DNA of 7,575 bases from an uncultured Clostridium sp. (GTDB lineage Bacteria; Bacillota; Clostridia; Lachnospirales; Lachnospiraceae), in contig USFH01000105.1 in the NCBI GenBank assembly GCA_900553925.1, forward strand, positions 1 to 7,575. Reading direction: 5' to 3'. Made by a program: the position numbers and the translations under genes. This document shows positions 1 to 4,959 of this stretch, in pieces; within the stretch, counting starts at the first letter, position 1, and every line of letters begins with the position of its first letter. A model generated the notes under the pieces. The model worked only from the letters and a program-made list of their open reading frames with translations. It was not told the DNA's origin and ran no database searches.

Positions 1-226
1 ATCCAGTTCCACCTCTTATTATCTCCCCACCACATACCGGATGCGGATAATCTGGGGTAAAGGTAAACACTTTACTCATGTATACCTTGTCCGGCGGGTT
101 CATCCACGCCGTCAGTGGATCATACCACTCAACATTATCTCCCTGATGTTTATGCCATGCTGACAGTTTCATCAATGGAAGATTTGGAAAGTTGTGTCCG
201 TCAACATCAATTAGTGCTATTCTCAT
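1..226 (-). CDS. Phage radical-SAM-type protein, N-terminal part (runs off left edge)
   Basis: An open frame starts at ATG 224-226 and stays open for 75 codons to the window edge, so the C-terminal part is missing. It begins MRIALIDVDGHNFPNL and contains VYMSKVFTFTPDY and EIIRGGTG. From family memory, this N-terminus belongs to a phage protein of Clostridia and Bacteroidetes prophages annotated as radical SAM. Its first domain resembles a cobalamin-binding-like fold, and the CxxxCxxC iron-sulfur motif lies further downstream, outside this window. The substrate is unknown. The ribosome binding site is weak (AAGA a few bases before ATG). The gene follows a 49-base spacer after the 77-codon Cys-rich gene and is the last visible member of the minus-strand operon. 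The reading frame is certain, the family is likely, and radical SAM chemistry cannot be verified here because the cluster motif is not in the window. Confidence 0.75.
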   Translation of the reverse strand, partial: MRIALIDVDGHNFPNLPLMKLSAWHKHQGDNVEWYDPLTAWMNPPDKVYMSKVFTFTPDYPHPVCGGEIIRGGTG

Positions 227-275
227 GTTCTTTTTGAAACCGGATATCCTTTATGCGCTGGTTTTGCTCCTTTCT

Positions 276-509
276 TTAATCAAATCTTGTCTCTTTACAG
301 ACTCTACTTTCAACGTTTCTCCGCAACGGCTTTCCCTCGCTGTCTTTTGTAAAACCGTAAAGCATGTCGCGGATATAGCCGCGGCGTATAAAACATTTAA
401 CGGAACACCATTCTACATCACAGTGCGTACATGGCTCTCCAAGGCACTCATTCTTTTCATTGACAGGTTTTACATCGAAAAGACCTATCTGGCCGTCTAT
501 TTGTTTCAT
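276..509 (-). CDS. Small Cys-rich phage protein (77 aa), function unknown
   Basis: This 77-residue protein starts MKQIDGQIGLFDV. It has cysteines at 22, 27, 30, 35 and 39 in a CLGEPCTHCDVEWCSVKC block followed by FIRRGY. The cysteine cluster suggests a small metal-binding (zinc) module. Similar short Cys-rich proteins beginning MKQ..IFD are common in Clostridia phage early operons, but I know of no function. The ribosome binding site is poor (GAAAGA directly before ATG), and a dense palindromic element occupies the bases just upstream, so translation may be structure-dependent. The frame stays open upstream of the ATG through that element without offering another standard start. It ends with TAA. 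Function is unassigned. Confidence 0.7.
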   Translation of the reverse strand: MKQIDGQIGLFDVKPVNEKNECLGEPCTHCDVEWCSVKCFIRRGYIRDMLYGFTKDSEGKPLRRNVESRVCKETRFD

Positions 510-515
510 TCTTTC

Positions 516-559
516 AAAAGGAGTCGATGCGCATCTTCCCGGGAAGCTCCGCTCCTTTT
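516..559. repeat. Cluster of palindromes between two genes
   Basis: An 8-bp perfect inverted repeat (AAAAGGAG at 516-523, CTCCTTTT at 552-559) encloses two abutting perfect palindromes. These are GATGCGCATC (526-535) and CTTCCCGGGAAG (535-546), which share base 535. On the minus-strand transcript the upstream arm is a good Shine-Dalgarno sequence (AAAAGGAG) that would pair with CTCCTTTT lying just before the weak start of the 77-aa gene. It could be an RNA processing or translation-control structure, or a protein-binding site. It is not a convincing terminator because only a four-U run lies at the stem edge. Confidence 0.6.
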
Positions 560-564
560 CTGTA

Positions 565-825
565 TTACTTTAAAATTTCATCTAAGCAGGCATTCCAACC
601 CACTTTATATGACGGTGCAATCCTGTCCGGCTGCGGATATCTTCCGCAAACTTTCATTTTCTCGGGAAGTTCCCGAAGTGGACACCAATCTGGCTTTGCT
701 TCTTCACTATTTAATGAAAACTTTTCAACGCCAGTTGCATAACACTCGTCATCTTTTGAGTTCCAAAACTTACACATGGTGCAATCTTCCGGCATTTCAT
801 CCATAACTAATACTGCTTTAGACAT
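565..825 (-). CDS. Conserved phage hypothetical protein with KPDWCPL motif (86 aa)
   Basis: The start is ATG at 825, seven bases after AAGGAGG; an in-frame TTG six bases upstream sits too close to that site. The 86-residue protein contains AVLVMDEMPEDCTMC near the N-terminus, cysteines at 15, 18, 28 and 48, the block KPDWCPLRELPEK (44-56), and ends GWNACLDEILK. These blocks are familiar from many short hypothetical proteins in Clostridia phages and prophages. The paired cysteines imply a small zinc-binding fold. The biochemical role is unknown. It overlaps the preceding gene by eight bases, consistent with translational coupling. Confidence 0.85.
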   Translation of the reverse strand: MSKAVLVMDEMPEDCTMCKFWNSKDDECYATGVEKFSLNSEEAKPDWCPLRELPEKMKVCGRYPQPDRIAPSYKVGWNACLDEILK

Positions 826-1135
826 CTTCAAACCTCCTTAATGCTGACTTAGCAATTATATTTTTTATCCATCTTGGCAACATGCATTTCCATATAGGAA
901 CTCTAAAATCGTAATCAAATAGACAACCACAATCGTCACATTCTCCCTCGTAGCTTCTTGTTTCCCACCCCATAGGGCAGTTTTCACAATCATTGTCATA
1001 CCAACAGCTTATTTCCGTGTAATTCTCCCATTTGCTTGAATTTTCAATAGGTCTGCTATAATGCAATGATGTTATCCGCATATTACCAATGGATTTATCC
1101 ACTTCAATACGTTTGTGAATTTTTAATATCCTCAT
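818..1135 (-). CDS. Cys-rich hypothetical protein (105 aa)
   Basis: The 105-residue protein has an excellent ribosome binding site (GGAGGTG, seven bases before ATG). It begins MRILKIHKRIEVDKSIGN. Cysteines at 44, 50, 53, 66, 69, 71 and 84 form a dense central cluster (CENCPMGWETR, then GECDDCGC). The C-terminus is basic and hydrophobic (IKNIIAKSALRRF). The spacing resembles a zinc-ribbon or zinc-finger-like module, though I cannot name the family. It sits 15 bases after the ASCH gene stop and overlaps the next gene by eight bases. Real gene status is strongly supported by context; function is unknown. Confidence 0.8.
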   Translation of the reverse strand: MRILKIHKRIEVDKSIGNMRITSLHYSRPIENSSKWENYTEISCWYDNDCENCPMGWETRSYEGECDDCGCLFDYDFRVPIWKCMLPRWIKNIIAKSALRRFEDV

Positions 1136-1150
1136 AATTCAACACCTCCA

Positions 1151-1759
1151 CTATGTTTTCGGCTTCTCGCACCGCTCAAACTCGATCACCCATGCCCAAG
1201 GATTAGCATCCCAACCGTAGCGGTCAATGTCGGATTTCTTGATGATGGAGTTCCACAAGTCTTCAAATTGTCCTCTTGCGGTACACGCCCCGGTAAGCAA
1301 TCCGCTATTGCATCCTTCAGCTTGTGCTTGCACTTCCGTGATCTCTTGCAACCGCTCTACCCTCACATCCGTAACCTTAAGCCAGATACGTGCCGCTTCT
1401 TTCGGCATATGAATTGATGGTTTCCATTTAGTAACATCGGCTATATCATCTTTCTGCCAATCTTCGTAGTAATAGTATCCGTTCGGTGCCTTTTTCCATG
1501 TTTCTCGGACATACAGGATATCGCCCGGACAAATAGGACAAGTTCTTTCTGCTATGCTTAACTGTTCCATCTGCTCCTTATCTGCAAAGTTATGTACTGC
1601 ATAAGTTCTCTTGTCGGCATTGTAAAATTCCATATCCGGCACAGTACACTCATTGGCATCTTTGCAAATTCGCCTTGTGCAAGTCTTCCTTCCGTCCAGA
1701 ATTGCCCTCACCATTTCGGTACTAATTTGTTTGTTGAATAAAATCGGTTTAATTGGCAT
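1151..1759 (-). CDS. ASCH-domain phage protein (202 aa)
   Basis: The 202-residue protein has the hallmarks of the ASCH (ASC-1 homology, PUA-like beta-barrel) family as found in phages. These are MVRAILDGRKTCTRR at 17-30, the PGDILYVRETW block at 78-88, KWKPSIHMPKEAARI at 111-125, VTDVRVERLQEIT at 129-141 and a WDANPWAWVIEFER ending. ASCH proteins are predicted RNA binders, and E. coli YqfB of this fold is an N4-acetylcytidine amidohydrolase. The K25-x2-T28 spacing here matches, as I recall, the catalytic Lys/Thr pair of YqfB. Cysteines at 74 and 77 (CPIC) are an added feature. It overlaps the upstream gene by 11 bases and follows GGTGGAG. In phages it is usually annotated as hypothetical; its role in infection is unproven. 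Confidence 0.85.
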   Translation of the reverse strand: MPIKPILFNKQISTEMVRAILDGRKTCTRRICKDANECTVPDMEFYNADKRTYAVHNFADKEQMEQLSIAERTCPICPGDILYVRETWKKAPNGYYYYEDWQKDDIADVTKWKPSIHMPKEAARIWLKVTDVRVERLQEITEVQAQAEGCNSGLLTGACTARGQFEDLWNSIIKKSDIDRYGWDANPWAWVIEFERCEKPKT

Positions 1760-2039
1760 CTACTCCACCACCTTTCACAATCTGGATTGCTTTGCCAAAT
1801 GCTTCATATCTTCCCTGACTTCTCCCATCATCGTAGATCTGTTCGCCGTCTCCGCATCCATCCTCGTCGCAATCATCTGGTCTGTCCTGCTCTGCTTTCT
1901 TCAATTTTTCCAACTGCTCCACAACCTTGTCCGGATCGTAGGCGGTCGGCTGCGCATCTATTTTTTCCAGTATCTCTAAATCATCCGAATATGCACAATG
2001 TATTTGTTTTTTCAGCGCATCCGCATCAATCAATCTCAT
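1749..2039 (-). CDS. Acidic phage hypothetical protein, MRLIDADAL family (96 aa)
   Basis: It begins MRLIDADALKKQI and contains AQPTAYDPDKVVEQLEKLK (29-47) and a C-terminal AIQIVKGGGVDAN. This layout is very common among short hypothetical proteins of Firmicutes prophages. The middle (51-70) is strongly acidic with two cysteines (DDCDEDGCGDGE). Residues 36-50 look like a short amphipathic or coiled-coil helix. There is no known activity. A GGGGG run about seven bases before ATG serves as the ribosome binding site and lies inside the lost 3' portion of the upstream zinc-ribbon gene. It overlaps the ASCH gene by 11 bases. Confidence 0.85.
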   Translation of the reverse strand: MRLIDADALKKQIHCAYSDDLEILEKIDAQPTAYDPDKVVEQLEKLKKAEQDRPDDCDEDGCGDGEQIYDDGRSQGRYEAFGKAIQIVKGGGVDAN

Positions 2040-2088
2040 CGCTCGTCCCCCAATCTAATCTCTGACCGCAATCACAATATACGGCATC
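2026..2088 (-). pseudogene. Severed 3' end of the zinc-ribbon gene (after amber codon)
   Basis: Directly after the TAG at 2089-2091 the same frame continues for 20 codons (DAVYCDCGQRLDWGTSDEID), ending in TGA at 2026-2028. This piece carries the CxCGQ half that would complete a zinc ribbon with the CPCCG half just before the amber. It would also overlap the next gene by 14 bases, like the other gene junctions in this operon. It has no start or ribosome binding site of its own, so it is best read as the lost end of the 2089-2484 gene. Confidence 0.7.
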
Positions 2089-2484
2089 CTATTCCAATAT
2101 GTCTCCACAGCAAGGACATCTCCCTATAAGACCGACATAGCTGTCTCCGTCTTTTACCTGGGATATTGATTTCACTTTCTTCGCTGTCTGCTTCTCCACA
2201 GCCGCCCGGCACTCTTCCGGTGTGCCTATTTCTTCATATTTTGCACATTCCTCAATTGCCCTTCCGACTGTTCTATGTGCTTTGGCCAGTCGAACATATT
2301 TCATAGCTGTTATTAATTCTTCCAGTGTGCCGATTGCCCGGTACTGCTGTACCTCTTCCAGTGCGTTTATTGCCATTGCATAAGCATTTTCAAAAGATTT
2401 CCCCCATGATGTATCACATGGAATTGCTTTTCCGATTTCGTTACAATCATATTTTAATTCTTCAATCGCTTCATTCTCCGTCAT
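2089..2484 (-). CDS. Zinc-ribbon phage protein with internal repeat, truncated by TAG (131 aa)
   Basis: The 131-residue protein has GGAGG seven bases before ATG. It contains two related segments, QYRAIGTLEELITAMKY (47-63) and KYEEIGTPEECRAAVEK (82-98), sharing a Y-x-x-IGT-x-EE core. A basic TAKKVKSIS linker then leads to the end GRCPCCGDILE. Such EEIGTPEECRAAVEKQ proteins with a C-terminal zinc ribbon are frequent in Clostridia phages, and the ribbon normally has two Cys pairs. Here an in-frame TAG at codon 132 stops after the first knuckle (C123, C125, C126); the second (C-x-C-G) is encoded just downstream in the same frame. Either the protein is functional without a complete ribbon, or it is a recent nonsense mutant. 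Function is unknown. Confidence 0.8.
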   Translation of the reverse strand: MTENEAIEELKYDCNEIGKAIPCDTSWGKSFENAYAMAINALEEVQQYRAIGTLEELITAMKYVRLAKAHRTVGRAIEECAKYEEIGTPEECRAAVEKQTAKKVKSISQVKDGDSYVGLIGRCPCCGDILE

Positions 2485-2486
2485 AT

Positions 2487-2909
2487 CTACACCTCCAACA
2501 GTTCCGGATTATCAAATCTGTTACCATTAACTTCAATTGTGCTTCCATAGCATTCTTCAAACTTAGATTTGTGACCGTCTGCATCTTCAACATTCCAACA
2601 CATATCCTCTTGATTCCAGATTATCTCGTAAAAAGCTCTTTCGTCAGAATCCCATACTATATCATGTTCAAACACCAGCTTTTTGTTCTTATCAGGCATT
2701 GCGGTGCACTGGCAGATGGTAAATGGGTCTACCTCAAATATCCCATTTTCTTCCGAAAAATCCTCAAAGCAATCATAATCGGCAAGATTAGGGCAAAACA
2801 TGTACGGAATTTCCTGTCCTAACCGAAAAAATACTCCGGTAACAAGACTACCTTCCACCCATTCTCCATTATCAATCCGCTTTCCACGGTGCAAATATCT
2901 ATTCTCCAT
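2487..2909 (-). CDS. YopX family protein (140 aa)
   Basis: The 140-residue protein matches the YopX family pattern. It begins MENRYLHRGKRIDNGEWVEG. The middle has EVDPFTICQCTAMPDKNKK (58-76) and FEHDIVWDSDE (80-90), and the end reads NRFDNPELLEV. YopX proteins were first named from Bacillus phage SPbeta and are widespread in phages of Firmicutes; they form a beta-rich fold of unknown function. The length is normal. GGAGGG lies five bases before ATG, and the start overlaps the preceding 53-residue gene by 11 bases. The stop is TAG, which here is clearly a genuine end because it falls at the usual family C-terminus. That argues against TAG recoding in this phage. Confidence 0.93.
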   Translation of the reverse strand: MENRYLHRGKRIDNGEWVEGSLVTGVFFRLGQEIPYMFCPNLADYDCFEDFSEENGIFEVDPFTICQCTAMPDKNKKLVFEHDIVWDSDERAFYEIIWNQEDMCWNVEDADGHKSKFEECYGSTIEVNGNRFDNPELLEV

Positions 2910-3060
2910 TTGTGCCCTCCATTTCTTTCAGCTTGGCTTCGGCTTCCTCTCTGGTAAGGAATACCGACCTATTAATTTCACATATGCTACAGTGTTTCGC
3001 TACGCTTTCGCGTATATAATACGCTTTATTACCGCAATTTACTGTCTCTGTGCATAACAT
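2899..3060 (-). CDS. Small Cys-containing phage protein (53 aa)
   Basis: This short ORF fills the gap between the replication protein and YopX. ATG 3058-3060 shares its A with the TGA stop of the replication gene. A second in-frame ATG at 3063 would add one residue. The sequence begins MLCTETVNCGNKAYYIRES, with cysteines at 3, 9, 24 and 27. The end has SVFLTREEAEAKLKEMEG (32-49), a C-terminal helix typical of many small phage proteins of Clostridia. The 3' end overlaps YopX by 11 bases. AAAGG upstream provides a weak, close ribosome binding site, so coupled translation is likely. Function is unknown; probably a small zinc-binding protein. Confidence 0.82.
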   Translation of the reverse strand: MLCTETVNCGNKAYYIRESVAKHCSICEINRSVFLTREEAEAKLKEMEGTNGE

Positions 3061-3728
3061 CATCCTTTCTCTGCCCCTAGCAGTGCCCGCTCCATAGCAT
3101 CATAGTCATACTGGCGCTGGTCAAAGTTAGTGAACTTATTCCCTCTGGTATTATTGGGTTTGGGGGCTTTGCCTGCCCGCGCCCAGTTCCTAACCGCAGC
3201 CTTCCAGTCTTTCATTTTGCTTTTACCCACCATCCACCCGTTAGAAGTGTAATAATCAACAAATCTCTCTACATCAAGGTCACTAAAGCCTTTCTCTGCA
3301 CAATACTCTGCAACATCCTGTCGTGTGGGTGGGGAAAAGCGGGAGCTTTTCTCTATACTCTCTTTTTTAATAACAGGTACATTATCAAGTACATTATCAT
3401 TATCAGGGTTATTTTGCTTTTCAGAAAAACCATTTGCTTTTTTTGCTTTTGCTTGGTTTTCATCAGAAGCATTTGCTTTCGGTCTGCCACCAAGTTTTCC
3501 GGCTTCCCTGCGCTTCTCAACCTTTTCCAGATAAAGGTCTGTATCACGGTCTATTCTCTCTTGGATTACTCCGAAAATCATATCTGTCACCGGGTCAAGC
3601 TCTGGTACAGATTCCCCCGCTGTATAACACAAAATCGCAGTAAATAACGCTCCTCTCTGCTCCATGCTAAGTTTTTTCACATGTCTGAGATATTCTGCAT
3701 ACATGATAAAAGTGTCTTTATCTGACAA
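3060..3728 (-). CDS. Phage replication protein, DUF6291-like N-terminus (222 aa)
   Basis: The N-terminus (5-85) has DTFIMYAEYLRHVKKLS, GALFTAILCYTAGE, DPVTDMIFGVIQERIDRD and a basic REAGKLGGRPK end, the pattern of DUF6291 proteins. Residues 86-130 are a low-complexity Lys/Ala/Asn linker. The C-terminus has FSPPTRQDVAEYCAEKG (131-147) and SNGWMVGKSKMKDWKAAVRN (162-181), the module seen at the end of many Firmicutes phage replication-initiation/DnaD-like proteins. The likely role is origin recognition or helicase loading; this is inferred from architecture and location, since no separate DnaC or helicase is visible. The start is TTG at 3728 after GGGGTGA; the next Met (residue 9) would cut into the conserved N-terminus. 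The gene begins four bases after the RusA stop. Confidence 0.82.
   Translation of the reverse strand: MSDKDTFIMYAEYLRHVKKLSMEQRGALFTAILCYTAGESVPELDPVTDMIFGVIQERIDRDTDLYLEKVEKRREAGKLGGRPKANASDENQAKAKKANGFSEKQNNPDNDNVLDNVPVIKKESIEKSSRFSPPTRQDVAEYCAEKGFSDLDVERFVDYYTSNGWMVGKSKMKDWKAAVRNWARAGKAPKPNNTRGNKFTNFDQRQYDYDAMERALLGAEKG
3375..3480. repeat. AT-rich direct repeats in the replication gene (candidate origin)
   Basis: On the plus strand, two adjacent near-identical 12-mers (AGGTACATTATC 3375-3386, AAGTACATTATC 3387-3398) are followed by a third half copy (ATTATC 3399-3404). Next come four copies of TTTGCTTT (3413-3420, 3433-3440, 3442-3449, 3472-3479). They fall in the linker-coding part of the replication gene, where many phages keep their replication origin (iterons within the initiator gene). 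The alternative is simple Lys/Ala/Asn codon repetition in a flexible linker. Confidence 0.45.
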
Positions 3729-3732
3729 GCCA

Positions 3733-4110
3733 TCACCCCGTTTCCAGCTCTGTTATCATCACTTCTGTGCGCGGATGCCACTTATCTACATCCACATAGC
3801 TGCCATCCGTGGAAACAATGATTTTATAGTTATCATCCTTTAGCACCTTGTAATGCACCAGAATATCGTGCAATGCCTCATGCAGATTCGTGAGGTCAAC
3901 CCTCCGGTTGTTCGGCATATAATAAACTGCTTTCACATTCACCTTGCACTCAATTGTTTCAATATCCGGCATATATCCAGCACACTGCTTTTCATACTTC
4001 ATATATGCGGCGGACTGGATTATTCGCGGATGCCCTGCTTTGTCCTTGATAATCCGCTGGCTGTTCTTCTTTGTGATTGGTTTTAAAGGTATTGTAAATT
4101 TATACTCCAT
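3733..4110 (-). CDS. rusA: RusA-like Holliday junction resolvase (125 aa)
   Basis: The start is ATG at 4110 (MEYKFTIPLKPITKKNSQRI), overlapping the antirepressor stop by 11 bases; a longer frame upstream lacks family similarity. The 125-residue length suits RusA family members, dimeric Mg-dependent nucleases that cut Holliday junctions and branched DNA during phage replication and packaging. Visible features are PLKPITKKNSQRI (8-20), the acidic core NNRRVDLTNLHEALHDIL (67-84) with D72 and D82, and KDDNYKIIVSTDGS (91-104) with D92/D93. The end reads WHPRTEVMITE. In E. coli RusA the core is D-x-D; here it is D-L-T-N, a variant seen in Firmicutes phage members as far as I recall. Neighbouring recombination genes fit. 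Confidence 0.9.
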   Translation of the reverse strand: MEYKFTIPLKPITKKNSQRIIKDKAGHPRIIQSAAYMKYEKQCAGYMPDIETIECKVNVKAVYYMPNNRRVDLTNLHEALHDILVHYKVLKDDNYKIIVSTDGSYVDVDKWHPRTEVMITELETG

Positions 4111-4846
4111 CCACGTCACCGCCCATTCTAATCTGTGCGTTGCAATCATTTATCTGCTCTGCCAGATATGAAGGAAGTGTGTAACAATCCACGAAATCAT
4201 GCGCATCTGCAAGGTCTTTGCGCTTCAATGCCTTATAGCTTTTCATCTTCCCTTCGCTATCGTAGATGCCGAATTCACGTCTTAACTGGTTGTAAATATC
4301 CGAAAACACACGCTTATGTATTGTGCTGTCCCTGTATGCTTCTGACTTCTTTCCACCAAGCAGTTCCACCCCTTTGCGTCTTACGTGGGCTGATAATTCG
4401 TCTGATTCTACACCGAACAGCGGCATATCATTTTCGATGTGGTCAATCCGGTGTTCCACCTTGGTCACACGCTTATCTACAATCAGTGTTGCTTTCAGCT
4501 CCGGTGACATTCCATCCAGCAAGTTGCTATGGTCAAAATAGGAATCAACCAGGCGGTCATATACTTCCCACGCGATATCCGTGTTTAAGGATTTTGCATG
4601 GAGAAAAGCGCCCTTCTTTGTCCAGAGGTACACTTTGTTAAGATTACATGGCAAATCGTGATTTTCACGAAATGCCCTAAGTTCATCCCCTGTTAAACAA
4701 ATAAAATGTTTTCCCTCAACATAACGCTCTTTATTATGATTAAAATTATATGAAATTACTTTTGCATCAGTTCCATACGCTTCCGCAATCTGCTGTGTTG
4801 TCAGTACCCTCATATCGCTATATTCTGTAATCTGTAATTCTTTCAA
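4100..4846 (-). CDS. Phage antirepressor-type protein, ORF6N + ORF6C domains (248 aa)
   Basis: Residues 3-104 match the ORF6N DNA-binding domain: MRVLTTQQIAEAYGTD, NFNHNKERYVEGKHFICL, KVYLWTKKGAFLHAKSLNTD and AWEVYDRLVDSYF. Residues about 125-240 look like ORF6C, with a short coiled segment (VDKRVTKVEHRIDHIEND) and then SEAYRDSTIHKRVFSDIY and LRREFGIYDSEG. Proteins of this layout act as phage antirepressors or regulators that favour lytic growth. The start chosen is TTG at 4846, seven bases after AAGGGAG; a TTG 30 bases further upstream would add Gly/Arg-rich residues inside a hairpin. It overlaps the RusA gene by 11 bases. The hairpin before the start suggests translational control. Confidence 0.92.
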   Translation of the reverse strand: MKELQITEYSDMRVLTTQQIAEAYGTDAKVISYNFNHNKERYVEGKHFICLTGDELRAFRENHDLPCNLNKVYLWTKKGAFLHAKSLNTDIAWEVYDRLVDSYFDHSNLLDGMSPELKATLIVDKRVTKVEHRIDHIENDMPLFGVESDELSAHVRRKGVELLGGKKSEAYRDSTIHKRVFSDIYNQLRREFGIYDSEGKMKSYKALKRKDLADAHDFVDCYTLPSYLAEQINDCNAQIRMGGDVDGV

Positions 4847-4959
4847 TTTTCTTCTCCCTTCCCCTCCCGGAACCAACCGGGAGGTAACATGGCTTTCAAT
4901 TCGTGATATATTATGAAATCCGCACGATAGTTTCTTTCGCCCGCAGGCAGGTGTTTCAA
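4843..4959 (-). CDS. Candidate 38-aa ORF filling the HNH-antirepressor gap
   Basis: TTG at 4957-4959 overlaps the HNH stop (TTGA), and the frame runs 38 codons to a TGA at 4843-4845 that overlaps the TTG start of the antirepressor. The peptide starts MKHLPAGERNYRADFIIYHE and ends LPPGWFREGKGEEN. Its composition and codon use look protein-like, and it exactly fills an otherwise unexplained 110-base gap in an operon where genes overlap end to end. Against it: there is no strong ribosome binding site, so it would depend on coupling to the HNH gene. I do not recognise the family. It also encodes through the hairpin at 4863-4884. Confidence 0.5.
   Translation of the reverse strand: MKHLPAGERNYRADFIIYHELKAMLPPGWFREGKGEEN
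4847..4884 (-). promoter_or_regulatory. Hairpin plus ribosome binding region of the antirepressor
   Basis: A perfect 8-bp stem (CCTCCCGG at 4863-4870, CCGGGAGG at 4877-4884) with a six-base loop is followed on the minus-strand transcript by GGGGAAGGGAGAAGAAAA and the TTG start. Part of the purine-rich ribosome binding tract (GGGAGG) is locked in the stem, while AAGGGAG seven bases from the start stays free. There is no U-tract, so it is not a terminator. It is more likely a translation-modulating structure, possibly opened by ribosomes translating the 38-codon ORF. Confidence 0.55.

Noticed and set aside
207..278. In-frame continuation of 23 codons after the TAA of the 77-aa gene
   Set aside because: It stays open and would overlap the next gene, but it carries no motif; an open run of this length is expected often by chance, unlike the zinc-knuckle evidence at 2026-2088.
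192..806. 204-codon plus-strand open frame
   Set aside because: It lies opposite three well-supported minus-strand genes with recognisable motifs, has no ribosome binding site, and its product is low in recognisable features.
2089..2091. TAG recoding as a sense codon in this phage
   Set aside because: TAG ends YopX exactly at the family C-terminus and also ends the ASCH and 53-aa genes at sensible overlaps, so standard code is more likely.
2325..2822. 165-codon plus-strand open frame
   Set aside because: Antisense to YopX and the zinc-ribbon gene; no ribosome binding site or family motif.
4135..4641. 168-codon plus-strand open frame
   Set aside because: Antisense shadow of the ORF6N/ORF6C gene, which is strongly supported.
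4863..4884. Intrinsic terminator before the antirepressor
   Set aside because: The stem is strong, but there is no T-run on either strand; it fits a translation-control hairpin better.
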